From positions 289,808 to 353,807 of the forward strand of contig NZ_JBHTIH010000007.1 of assembly GCF_042677045.1 (NCBI RefSeq): DNA of 64,000 nucleotides, read 5' to 3'. The DNA comes from Lysobacter_K koreensis. Lineage in GTDB: Bacteria > Pseudomonadota > Gammaproteobacteria > Xanthomonadales > Xanthomonadaceae. Shown in pieces: positions 27,266 to 34,421 of the stretch (its first letter is position 1; each line of letters begins with the position of its first letter). A program made the position numbers and the translations under genes. Below the pieces are notes generated by a model that did not search any database, had not been told where the DNA came from, and worked only from the letters and a program-made list of their open reading frames with translations.

Positions 27266-27460
27266 GCTCGGGTCCTTGAAGTGGTGGACGGACTCCCCCT
27301 GTCGAGCCCTGACCAGAGCTTCACCAATGTTTAACCTTTGCGCAAGCGGGCCGCGTGGTTTGCCGAAGCTGTCGGTTGAAGGAGGGGCGGCCCGTGTGGG
27401 GCCAACCTGGCCCGGTGGGATGCCCGCCGCCGGACCGGGCGCCGCCCGCCAGCGACGCGC

Positions 27461-27880
27461 TCAGGGCAAACGCGCGTCGAGCCGTTGCAGCAGCCCGGCC
27501 CATCGCGGCGAGGCCCGGGCCGACACCAGCCCGGCCAGCACGCCCGCGGTATTGGCGACCGCGTCGCGCAGTTCGCCGCTGCGCGAGTCGGTCAGTTGCG
27601 CCTGCGCGAACTCGAGCGCGAAGCCCAGGGCGACCAGCCCGGCCGCGGCCCAGGTTTGCGCGCGCATGCGCGCGAACAGCATGCCGGCGTACGCCGACAG
27701 CGCCGCGTAGCCGAGGAAGTGGCCGAACTTGTCGAAGCCGCTGAACGGCGCCGGCGGCAGACCGCGCGCCGGCAGCAGCGCCAGCCCGACCAGCACCAGC
27801 AGGCCCAGTGCGCCGATCCCCAGCCACAGCCGCGGGCGGCGGAACGCGCGCAGCACGGCGCCGCGCGCTGCCGCGCTCAC
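27461..27880 (-). CDS. VanZ-like membrane protein
   Basis: 139 residues with about three to four TMs. FSGFDKFGHFLGYAALSAY carries the D-K-x-x-H-F-x-x-Y pattern typical of the VanZ family, and FALEFAQAQLTDSRSGELRD matches the second conserved block (E-x-x-Q, R-x-x-x-x-x-D). VanZ itself confers low-level teicoplanin resistance, but chromosomal homologues like this have no agreed function. The GTG start at 27880 lies 11 bp after the stop of the MidA-like gene, so the two form an operon. The long Ala/Arg-rich reading frame upstream of it is out-of-frame noise. Confidence 0.8.
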   Translation of the reverse strand: MSAAARGAVLRAFRRPRLWLGIGALGLLVLVGLALLPARGLPPAPFSGFDKFGHFLGYAALSAYAGMLFARMRAQTWAAAGLVALGFALEFAQAQLTDSRSGELRDAVANTAGVLAGLVSARASPRWAGLLQRLDARLP

Positions 27881-27891
27881 AGCAGGCTCGT

Positions 27892-29142
27892 TCAAAGCCG
27901 GAAACTCAGGTCGCCCGCCAGGAACGCGGCCCCGAACTCGACGCCCTTCTCGAAGCCCATCACCTGGAACCGCTCGCCCATCTCGCTGGGCAGGGTCAGG
28001 CGCTTGACCTCGTTGTGGCGGCGCTGGCGTTCGCCAACGTCCTCGATCTTCTCGATGCGCTGCAGCACCTGCGCCAGGCCGTTGCCGAGCAGGAAGCTGG
28101 CCTGCGAGCAGTACCCGGCGAACCCGAAGCCGGCGGCGACCCCGGCCTCGGCCAGCGCGGTGAAATCCACCGACGCGGTCAGGTCCTGCAGGCCGGGCCA
28201 GCGCAGCGGGTCGGCATGCATGCGGTGGCGGTAGAACGCGCGCAGGGTGCCATCGCTGCGCGCGGACTGGTAGTACTCGGCGCGCGGGTAGCCGTAGTCG
28301 ACGAACAGCATCGCGCCGGCCGTGAGCCCGCCGGACACCGCCTGGATCCAGTACGGCAGCTGCGGCAGCAGTTCCGACCGGTAGCCCTCGGCGAACGGCG
28401 TACCGAGCGCGCGCTCGAGCTGGCGCACCGCGTTGCCGAGGAACGCATCGGCCGGCCGCAGCACGCGCGCGAAGCCGTCGCCGTCGACCACCACGTGCTC
28501 CTCGTAGACCTCGCCGTGCTGGATCGCGAAACGCGGCGTCGGCAGCGCGTCGATCACCTCGTTGGCGAACAGCACGCCGTTCCAGTCGTGCGGCAGCGGC
28601 CCGTCGAGCCACTCGACCAACGCGAACAGCGGCGGCGTCAGGCGTTGCTGCAGGCGTTCGCGCTGGCGCTCGCGCAGCTGCGCGCTGGGCTCGAGGATCG
28701 CGTAGCGGTCGGGCAGCGCGTCCAGCTCGAGCAGGCGCTTGAGCACGACCTCGGCGAACGCGCCGGTGCCGCCGCCGAGCTCGAAGAAGATCGCATCAGC
28801 GCCCAGCTGCTGCAGCACCGGCGCCACGCCCTGCGCGACGCAGGCGGCGAACACCGGCCCCAATTCGGGCGCGGTGACGAAATCGCCTTCCTGCCCGAAC
28901 TTGCTGGCACCGGCGCTGTAGTAGCCCAGGCCCGGCGCGTACAAGGCCAGCTCCATGAAACGCGAGAACGGGATCGCCGCCGTTTCGCTGGCCGCGATCT
29001 CGGCGCGGATGCCCGCCGCCAGCCGCGCGCTGTGGGCGAGCGCGTCGGCCTCCGGCGGCGGCAGGGACTGGCTTTCGCGCTGGCGCTCGGGGAGCGTGGG
29101 CTCACGCGACGGGAAATCGGGGGACGTGGGTGCGGGGGGCAT
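27892..29142 (-). CDS. SAM-dependent methyltransferase, MidA/NDUFAF7 type
   Basis: 416 residues of the SAM methyltransferase family that includes mitochondrial NDUFAF7/MidA, which methylates an arginine of a complex I subunit. Motifs are FSRFMELALYAPGLGYYSAG, the SAM-binding ELGGGTGAFAEVVLKRLLE, NEVIDALPTPRF and MLFVDYGYPRAEYY. Bacterial targets are not established. The ATG at 29142 is the first good start, and the frame stays open further upstream but without family-like sequence. It is divergent from the pteridine-reductase-like gene with 67 bp between starts. The VanZ-like gene follows. Confidence 0.88.
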   Translation of the reverse strand: MPPAPTSPDFPSREPTLPERQRESQSLPPPEADALAHSARLAAGIRAEIAASETAAIPFSRFMELALYAPGLGYYSAGASKFGQEGDFVTAPELGPVFAACVAQGVAPVLQQLGADAIFFELGGGTGAFAEVVLKRLLELDALPDRYAILEPSAQLRERQRERLQQRLTPPLFALVEWLDGPLPHDWNGVLFANEVIDALPTPRFAIQHGEVYEEHVVVDGDGFARVLRPADAFLGNAVRQLERALGTPFAEGYRSELLPQLPYWIQAVSGGLTAGAMLFVDYGYPRAEYYQSARSDGTLRAFYRHRMHADPLRWPGLQDLTASVDFTALAEAGVAAGFGFAGYCSQASFLLGNGLAQVLQRIEKIEDVGERQRRHNEVKRLTLPSEMGERFQVMGFEKGVEFGAAFLAGDLSFRL

Positions 29143-29209
29143 GCCGGCAGGCGTCGCGGACGCATGGGAAACTGCGTGCAGGATACGGCAGCGACCCGGA
29201 GAGTCCGTC

Positions 29210-30007
29210 ATGACGACACCACCCACGCACGCGCCCGCTTCGGGCGCACAAGCCGCGCCGTCCGCGCCGGTCGCGCTGGTAACCGGCAGCGCGCGCCGCA
29301 TCGGCGCCGCGATCTCGCGCGCGCTGCACGCGGCCGGCTACGACCTGGCGCTGCACTACGGCCACTCGGCGAGCGAGGCGCGGGCACTGGCCGCCGAACT
29401 CGAACGCGCGCGGGCGGGCAGCACTTTGCTGCTGCAGGCCGACCTCGCGCAGTTCGACCGCCTGCCGGAACTGGTCGCGAACACCGTTGGCCGCTTCGGC
29501 CGGCTCGACGCGCTGGTCAACAACGCCTCGACATTCACGCCCACCCCGATCGGCAGCGCGACGCCGGCACAGTGGGACGCGCTGTTCGCCAGCAACGCGC
29601 GCGCGCCGCTGTTCCTCGCCCAGGCCGCCGCGCGGCACTTGAGGGCCACGCGCGGCGCGATCGTCAACCTGACCGACATCTACGGCGAGCGCCCGCTGCG
29701 CCAGCACGCCGTGTACTGCATGGCCAAGGCCGCGTTGCTGATGGCGACCAAATCGCTGGCGCTGGAACTCGCCCCCGAAGTGCGCGTCAACGCGGTCTCG
29801 CCCGGGGCGATCCTGTGGCCGGATGCCGACGAGCAGGAAAACGCGGGCAACACCCCCGCCCAGGACGCGATGCTCGCGCGCACTCCGCTGGCGCGCACCG
29901 GCACCCCGGACGAGGTCGCCGAAGCCGTGCGCTGGCTGTTGCAGGACGCAAGCTACTGCACCGGCCAGGTGCTGCAGCTGGATGGCGGGCGGCTGCTGGC
30001 GGGTTAA
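29210..30007 (+). CDS. pteridine reductase-like short-chain dehydrogenase
   Basis: 265 residues with an SDR fold. The cofactor motif TGSARRIGAAIS (TGxxxRIG) is the form found in pteridine reductases and FolM rather than the common TGxxxGIG. It continues with LVNNASTFTPTPIG, IVNLTDIYGERPL and the catalytic Tyr/Lys in HAVYCMAKAAL, and ends RVNAVSPGAILWP. It probably reduces dihydrobiopterin or dihydrofolate with NADPH. folK and folB are found 1-2.5 kb away on the other strand, so a pterin role fits the neighbourhood. A Thr/Pro/Ala leader of about 20 residues precedes the fold. Confidence 0.87.
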   Translation: MTTPPTHAPASGAQAAPSAPVALVTGSARRIGAAISRALHAAGYDLALHYGHSASEARALAAELERARAGSTLLLQADLAQFDRLPELVANTVGRFGRLDALVNNASTFTPTPIGSATPAQWDALFASNARAPLFLAQAAARHLRATRGAIVNLTDIYGERPLRQHAVYCMAKAALLMATKSLALELAPEVRVNAVSPGAILWPDADEQENAGNTPAQDAMLARTPLARTGTPDEVAEAVRWLLQDASYCTGQVLQLDGGRLLAG

Positions 30008-30074
30008 CGCCCAGCGCGGAGCCGCGACCGGAACGCGCGGGGCTCGATCACGCATCCACCGCACCCGGAAACAA

Positions 30075-30101
30075 AAACGCCGGGCACCTGGCCCGGCGTT
30101 T
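30075..30101. terminator. bidirectional terminator
   Basis: AAACGCCGGGC-ACCTG-GCCCGGCGTTT is a perfect 11-bp stem with A-rich and T-rich bases at its edges, placed between the convergent pteridine-reductase-like and DUF6159-like genes. Confidence 0.88.
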
Positions 30102-30119
30102 CCACCAGCGGACGTCGCT

Positions 30120-30950
30120 TTATCGGGGCGCGAACGCCTGCTCCAGCTGCGCCCCCTGGAACGCCGCCGGCGCCTCGCCCTGCGTCGCATAGCGGTACAA
30201 CGCCGCCGAGTAGATCCCGCTCAATGCCGCCTGGTACACCCCCAGCAGCAACACCCCGATCACGAACAGCGCCACCACCGCGATCGCCAGCATCACCGAC
30301 ACCTGCCACGCGGCAACCGCCAGCAGCGCGCCCACGACGAACACGGCGAAGGTGATCAGGCCGAACACCGCGCCGATGCCGACGTTGCCGATCGCGTTCT
30401 CGCCCCAAGTGCGCTTGAGCAGCGCCACGCTCTGCTTCAGCGCGTCGACCGGGCCGACGTTCTGGCTGACCAGCACCGGCACCACCAGGAACGTCGCCAG
30501 GGTCCAGGCTACGCCGAGGCCGCTGCCGACCAGGCGCACCAAGAAGTTGTTGTCGCGGTTCTTCAGCGACTGCAGCAGCACGCCGACGGTGGCGGCGATC
30601 GCGGCGTAACCCAGGATCGCCGGCAGCTTCGCCCTGGCCGCGTTGAGGCCGTCGGCCAGCGTCGGGTCGCCACCTTCGAGCCGGATCATCGCCGCGCCGA
30701 CCAGCGCGCAGTTGAAGAAGATGATCACCGTGTACTGGCAGAAATAGAACGCGAATCCCCAGATCGCCCCGAACACGCTGAAGCCGTTGTCGAACAGGCG
30801 CAGCGCGAACGTCGGGATCGCGAACGTGGCGAGCACCACCAGCGTGGCGATCGTCGAGATCACCGGGAACAGCATCAGCTCCTTGTCCGAACGCAGCACC
30901 GCCGCGCTCGCCTTCACCAGGCCCCAGCTACGCGAAAATTTCTCGAACAT
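30120..30950 (-). CDS. DUF6159-like polytopic membrane protein
   Basis: 276 residues with about six TMs. The N terminus MFEKFSRSWGLVKAS and the segment LRSDKELMLFPVIS are typical of a widespread uncharacterised family (DUF6159). Conserved glycines and a charged loop (ALLKRTWGENAIGNVG) are visible. No catalytic or transport motif is apparent. GGGAG sits 8 nt upstream of the ATG at 30950. It is a single gene that is divergent in no obvious operon. Confidence 0.82.
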   Translation of the reverse strand: MFEKFSRSWGLVKASAAVLRSDKELMLFPVISTIATLVVLATFAIPTFALRLFDNGFSVFGAIWGFAFYFCQYTVIIFFNCALVGAAMIRLEGGDPTLADGLNAARAKLPAILGYAAIAATVGVLLQSLKNRDNNFLVRLVGSGLGVAWTLATFLVVPVLVSQNVGPVDALKQSVALLKRTWGENAIGNVGIGAVFGLITFAVFVVGALLAVAAWQVSVMLAIAVVALFVIGVLLLGVYQAALSGIYSAALYRYATQGEAPAAFQGAQLEQAFAPR

Positions 30951-31045
30951 CGTCGAACTCCCCTGTAGTGACAGGCCGTAGTCTCGGGCGAACCCGGGCG
31001 GGCTGCAACGGCGGCGCCCGCCTGCGGCCGCCCGCGCGGCGGCGC

Positions 31046-31528
31046 TCAGAGTTCGACGGTGGTGGTCGCCGCGTCGCGATCGGGGTGCGCCGCCCACAGC
31101 TGCGCCAATGTGCGGCCGTCGCCGGGCACGACCACGCCCGGCGCGATGTCGGCCAGCGGCTGCAACACGAACGCATGCCGCAGCTCGGGGCGCGGGATGC
31201 TCAGGTGGCCCGGTCCCTCCAGCACGTGGTCGTCGAACAGGACGATGTCGATGTCGAGCGTGCGGTCGCCGTAGCGCGGCCCGCTGCGGTCGCGGCCGTG
31301 GGCGTCCTCGAGCGCATGCAGCCACGCGTTGAGCGCCTGCGGATCGAGGTCGGTGTCGACGATCGCCGCGGCGTTGTGGAAATCCGCGCCGTCGAAGCCG
31401 ACCGCGCGCGTGCGGTACACCGGCGACAGCACGATCGCGCCGAAACGCTCGCGCAAGGCCGCGACCGCGCCGCGCAAATGGGTGGGCGCATCCAGGTTGC
31501 TGCCGAGGCTGAGGTAGGCCTTGCTCAT
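31046..31528 (-). CDS. folK: 2-amino-4-hydroxy-6-hydroxymethyldihydropteridine diphosphokinase
   Basis: 160-residue HPPK, which transfers pyrophosphate from ATP to 6-hydroxymethyl-7,8-dihydropterin in folate synthesis. The signatures are complete: LSLGSNLDAPTHLR, VYRTRAVGFDGADFHNAA and the metal/ATP block GPRYGDRTLDIDIVLFDD. The ATG at 31528 gives the usual MSKAYLSLGSN start. folB lies 270 bp upstream on the same strand, separated by repeats, so the two genes are neighbours in one pathway and possibly in one transcript. Confidence 0.95.
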   Translation of the reverse strand: MSKAYLSLGSNLDAPTHLRGAVAALRERFGAIVLSPVYRTRAVGFDGADFHNAAAIVDTDLDPQALNAWLHALEDAHGRDRSGPRYGDRTLDIDIVLFDDHVLEGPGHLSIPRPELRHAFVLQPLADIAPGVVVPGDGRTLAQLWAAHPDRDAATTTVEL

Positions 31529-31585
31529 GCGATTCCCGTCATTCCGCGCGGTCCAGTCTTTAGCCCCCGCCAGAGCAGGGCTGCT

Positions 31586-31790
31586 GTTGCCCCTCCCCTT
31601 GCGCGTAGCGCAGGGGGATGAGGAGGGCCGCTTCCAAGCCACCGGCTTGCGGGCCGACGAATGACCGCAGGCTGTGCCTGCGGGCCGGACGGTTGGGAGG
31701 GGGTGCTCCGGGTGCTGTTCGCAAACACCGAAGTCAAAGGCACCCCTCCCCAACCCTCCCCTGCGCCATGCGCAAGGGAGGGCGCTGAAA
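31586..31790. repeat. GGTTGGGAGGGG inverted-repeat element, second locus
   Basis: GGTTGGGAGGGGGTGC at 31691-31706 pairs with GCACCCCTCCCCAACC at 31740-31755. Flanking CCCTCCCCTTGCGCG and GCGCAAGGGAGGG also pair, so the whole folB-folK spacer can fold on itself. The arms match those at 24328 and 24375. No gene is seen in 31529-31798. Confidence 0.85.
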
Positions 31791-31798
31791 CTGCAAAC

Positions 31799-32152
31799 TC
31801 ATTGTCGGCTGCGCTCGATCATCACCCCGACCGCGCGCGCGCCGCGCACCGCGCCGGGCTTGCTGAGCTTGAGCTTGACCTGCTGCACGCCGAACTCGTC
31901 GAGGATGATCGCGGCCACGCGCTCGGCCAGGGTCTCGACCAGGCCGAACTCGGACTGCGACACGTACTCGATGAGCCGCTTGCTGACCGCCTTGTAGTTC
32001 AGCGTATCGGCGATCGCGTCGGTCGCGGCCGGCACGCGGTTGTCGAACGCCATCTCGACGTCGAACAGCAGCGGCTGGCGGATGCGCCGCTCCCAGTCGT
32101 AGATGCCGATCAGGGCCTCGATCTCGAGGGCTTCGATGAAAACCTTGTCCAT
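31799..32152 (-). CDS. folB: dihydroneopterin aldolase
   Basis: 117-residue FolB, converting 7,8-dihydroneopterin to 6-hydroxymethyl-dihydropterin and glycolaldehyde. Recognised by ALEIEALIGIYDWERRIRQ at the N terminus, LNYKAVSKRLIEYV with the conserved Tyr, VETLAERVA with the substrate-binding Glu, and VKLKLSKPGAVRGA with the catalytic Lys. Length is normal for the family. The ATG at 32152 (MDKVFIEALEIEAL) is preferred; the frame is open further upstream but runs through a repeat. Confidence 0.94.
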   Translation of the reverse strand: MDKVFIEALEIEALIGIYDWERRIRQPLLFDVEMAFDNRVPAATDAIADTLNYKAVSKRLIEYVSQSEFGLVETLAERVAAIILDEFGVQQVKLKLSKPGAVRGARAVGVMIERSRQ

Positions 32153-32170
32153 GCCGATCCAGCGCTGTTT

Positions 32171-32247
32171 TAGGAGCGGCTTCAGCCGCGATGGGGTCGT
32201 CAGTGCCACGCAAGCGAACAGGAGCTCGCGGCGGAAGCCGCTCCTAC
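32171..32247. repeat. GTAG-type inverted repeat between folB and tsaD
   Basis: TAGGAGCGGCTTCAGCCGCG at the left faces CGCGGCGGAAGCCGCTCCTA at the right, ending CTAC. This 'GTAGGAGCGGCTT' head-to-head unit is the same GTAG class seen at 7033. It occupies the whole 106-bp spacer apart from its edges. Confidence 0.75.
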
Positions 32248-32258
32248 CCAAGGATGAT

Positions 32259-33281
32259 TCAAACCGCCGGCAAGGTTGCCATGTCCCAGCGCGGGGTCAC
32301 GCTGATCGACGCGGCCTCGTGCTGGCCTGCCTGCAGCCGCAACGCGCCGGCGAACGCGATCATCGCGCCGTTGTCGGTGCAAAACGCGGGTCGCGGAAAG
32401 CAGACGCGGCCGCCGCGCTTGGCCGTCATCTCGGCCAGCTTGGCGCGCAGCCGCCGGTTGGCGCCGACCCCGCCGGCGACCACCAGCGTGTCGCAGCCGG
32501 CCGCGTCCAGCGCACGCTGGCACTTGATCGCCAGGGTGTCGACCACCGCATCCTCGAAACCGCGCGCGATGTCGGCGCGGGTGGCGTCGCTCTGGTCGCT
32601 GTCGCGCCAGGCCAGCAGCACCTGGGTCTTGAGGCCGCTGAAGCTGAAGTCCAACCCGGGCCGGTCGGTCATCGGCCGGCTGAACTTGTAGGCGCCGGGA
32701 CGGCCCTGTTCGGCCAGCGCCGCCAGCTGCGGCCCGCCCGGGTAGGGCAGGCCCATCATCTTGGCGGTCTTGTCGAACGCCTCGCCGGCAGCGTCGTCGA
32801 GGGTCTCGCCGAGCAGCCGGTAGCGGCCGATCGCCTCGACCGCGACCAACTGGGTGTGCCCGCCCGAGACCAGCAGGGCCACGAACGGCGGCTGCGGGCG
32901 TCCCGCCGGGTCGTCCTCGATCAGCGGGGCGAGCAGGTGGCCTTCCATGTGGTGGACGGCGACCGCCGGCACGTCCAGCGCCCAGGCCAGCGAGCGCGCC
33001 ACCCCGGCGCCGACCAGCAACGCCCCGACCAGCCCCGGGCCGGCGGTGTAGGCGACCCCGTCGATGTCGGCAACGGCCATGCCGGACTCGGCCAGGGTCT
33101 GGCGGATCAGCGGCAGCAGCTTGCGCACGTGGTCGCGGCTGGCCAGCTCGGGCACCACCCCGCCGTACTCGGCGTGCAGCGCGATCTGGCTGTACAGCGC
33201 GTGCGCGCGCAGCCCGGTGGCGGTGTCGTAGACGGCCACCCCGGTCTCGTCGCAGCTGGTTTCGATGCCCAGGACCTTCAT
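32259..33281 (-). CDS. tsaD: tRNA N6-adenosine threonylcarbamoyltransferase
   Basis: 340-residue TsaD (formerly Gcp/YgjD), which with TsaB, TsaE and TsaC makes the t6A modification of ANN-decoding tRNAs. Motifs are VLGIETSCDETGVAVYD, VPELASRDHVRKL, the metal-binding HHMEGHLLAP, LLVSGGHTQLV, DFSFSGLKTQ and GGVGANRRLR. Family-typical length. It is divergent from rpsU, the classical gammaproteobacterial arrangement. Confidence 0.97.
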   Translation of the reverse strand: MKVLGIETSCDETGVAVYDTATGLRAHALYSQIALHAEYGGVVPELASRDHVRKLLPLIRQTLAESGMAVADIDGVAYTAGPGLVGALLVGAGVARSLAWALDVPAVAVHHMEGHLLAPLIEDDPAGRPQPPFVALLVSGGHTQLVAVEAIGRYRLLGETLDDAAGEAFDKTAKMMGLPYPGGPQLAALAEQGRPGAYKFSRPMTDRPGLDFSFSGLKTQVLLAWRDSDQSDATRADIARGFEDAVVDTLAIKCQRALDAAGCDTLVVAGGVGANRRLRAKLAEMTAKRGGRVCFPRPAFCTDNGAMIAFAGALRLQAGQHEAASISVTPRWDMATLPAV

Positions 33282-33375
33282 CGCCGGCCACCGCCGGGCC
33301 AGGCCGGGGCCGCAGGGGCCGCGGCCCGGGAAAACCGCTGTCTGGTGGGTTGCTGGCTCTTCATGTCCGGCTATC

Positions 33376-33405
33376 TTGCACCGGCTCGCGGGCCGCCGCT
33401 ATAAT
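33376..33405 (+). promoter_or_regulatory. sigma-70 promoter of rpsU
   Basis: TTGCAC (33376-33381) and a consensus TATAAT (33400-33405) are separated by 18 bp, 49 bp before the rpsU ATG. It is the best promoter match in the window. Confidence 0.85.
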
Positions 33406-33454
33406 GCGCGGCTCGCCCGGTGTGCCCGGGCCTGTCCCTGAACAGAGATAACGT

Positions 33455-33670
33455 ATGCCGAGCGTCAAAGTCCGCGAAAACGAGCCTTTCGAGTTTGCCC
33501 TGCGCCGCTTCAAGCGCACCTGCGAGAAGGCCGGCGTGCTCGCCGAGACCCGCAAGCGCGAGTTCTACGAGAAGCCGACCCAGGAGCGCAAGCGCAAGGC
33601 CGCCGCGGCGGTGAAGCGCCAGTCCCGCCGCGCCTCGCGCGACGTGACCAAGCGCCAGCGCCTGTACTGA
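33455..33670 (+). CDS. rpsU: 30S ribosomal protein S21
   Basis: 71-residue basic protein of the small subunit, important for initiation on structured messages. The sequence begins MPSVKVRENEPFEFALRRFK and ends in an Arg/Lys-rich helix (VTKRQRLY), as in all gammaproteobacterial S21. It is the first gene of the macromolecular-synthesis block rpsU-yqeY-dnaG and has its own promoter and a terminator behind it, so much of its transcription is probably monocistronic. Confidence 0.98.
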   Translation: MPSVKVRENEPFEFALRRFKRTCEKAGVLAETRKREFYEKPTQERKRKAAAAVKRQSRRASRDVTKRQRLY

Positions 33671-33726
33671 GTACAGCGGTTTCTTCCCGGTAGCCTGGCC
33701 TTGGGTCAGGCTGCAACGGAAGTGCG

Positions 33727-33760
33727 AAAGCCGGCCGCGCCGATGCGCCGCCGGCTTTTT
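33727..33760 (+). terminator. terminator/attenuator between rpsU and yqeY
   Basis: AAAGCCGGC and GCCGGCTTT pair around a 12- to 16-nt loop, followed by a TTTTT-ending run. Partial read-through here would set the ratio of S21 to the downstream primase, as known for the E. coli operon. Confidence 0.75.
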
Positions 33761-33837
33761 GCGTTCTTCGATTTCGTGACGCGGACGTGCTCCGCCCCCG
33801 CCCGGTCCGCCCGGGCGACCACCGCCAAGGATCCGCC

Positions 33838-34284
33838 ATGAGCCTCAAGCAACGACTGATCGACGACATGAAGGCCGCGATGAAGGGCGGCGACAAGCAC
33901 AGCCTCGGCGTGATCCGGCTGATCAACGCCGCGATCAAGCAGCGCGAGGTCGACGAGCGCATCGAGCTGGACGACGTCGCGGTGATCGGCGTGCTCGACA
34001 AGATGGTCAAGCAGCGCCGCGACTCGGTCAGCCAGTTCGAGGCCGCCGCCCGCGAGGACCTGGCCGCGATCGAGCGCGAGGAGATCGTGGTGCTGGACCG
34101 CTACCTGCCCGCGAAGATGGACGAGGCCGCGATCGGGGCCGCGATCGAGGCCGCCATTGCCGAGACCGGTGCCGCCGGTCCGGCCGACATCGGCAAGCTG
34201 ATGGGCGCGCTCAAGCCGAAGCTGGCCGGGCAGGCGGATATGGGCCTGGTGTCGGCCCTCGTCAAGAAGAAGCTGTCTGCTTGA
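33838..34284 (+). CDS. yqeY: GatB/YqeY domain protein
   Basis: 148 residues, wholly a GatB/YqeY domain: SLKQRLIDDMKAAMKGGDK, LGVIRLINAAIKQREVDER, VLDKMVKQRRDS and VLDRYLPAKMDE. The domain occurs at the C terminus of the GatB amidotransferase, where it contacts tRNA. The stand-alone protein's function is not established. The gene is regularly found next to rpsU and dnaG. GGATCC precedes the ATG closely and no better ribosome site is visible. Confidence 0.93.
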   Translation: MSLKQRLIDDMKAAMKGGDKHSLGVIRLINAAIKQREVDERIELDDVAVIGVLDKMVKQRRDSVSQFEAAAREDLAAIEREEIVVLDRYLPAKMDEAAIGAAIEAAIAETGAAGPADIGKLMGALKPKLAGQADMGLVSALVKKKLSA

Positions 34285-34421
34285 TCCACTAAGCTGGCGG
34301 CCATGGCCACCCGCGACCAATCTGTCAAACCCGATGTCGCTGGCGTGACGAGTGGCCAGCCGAAAAAGCGCCGCGGTTGCCGCCCGGTAACGACGCAGGG
34401 CACTTTGCGGGGCCACGCCTG

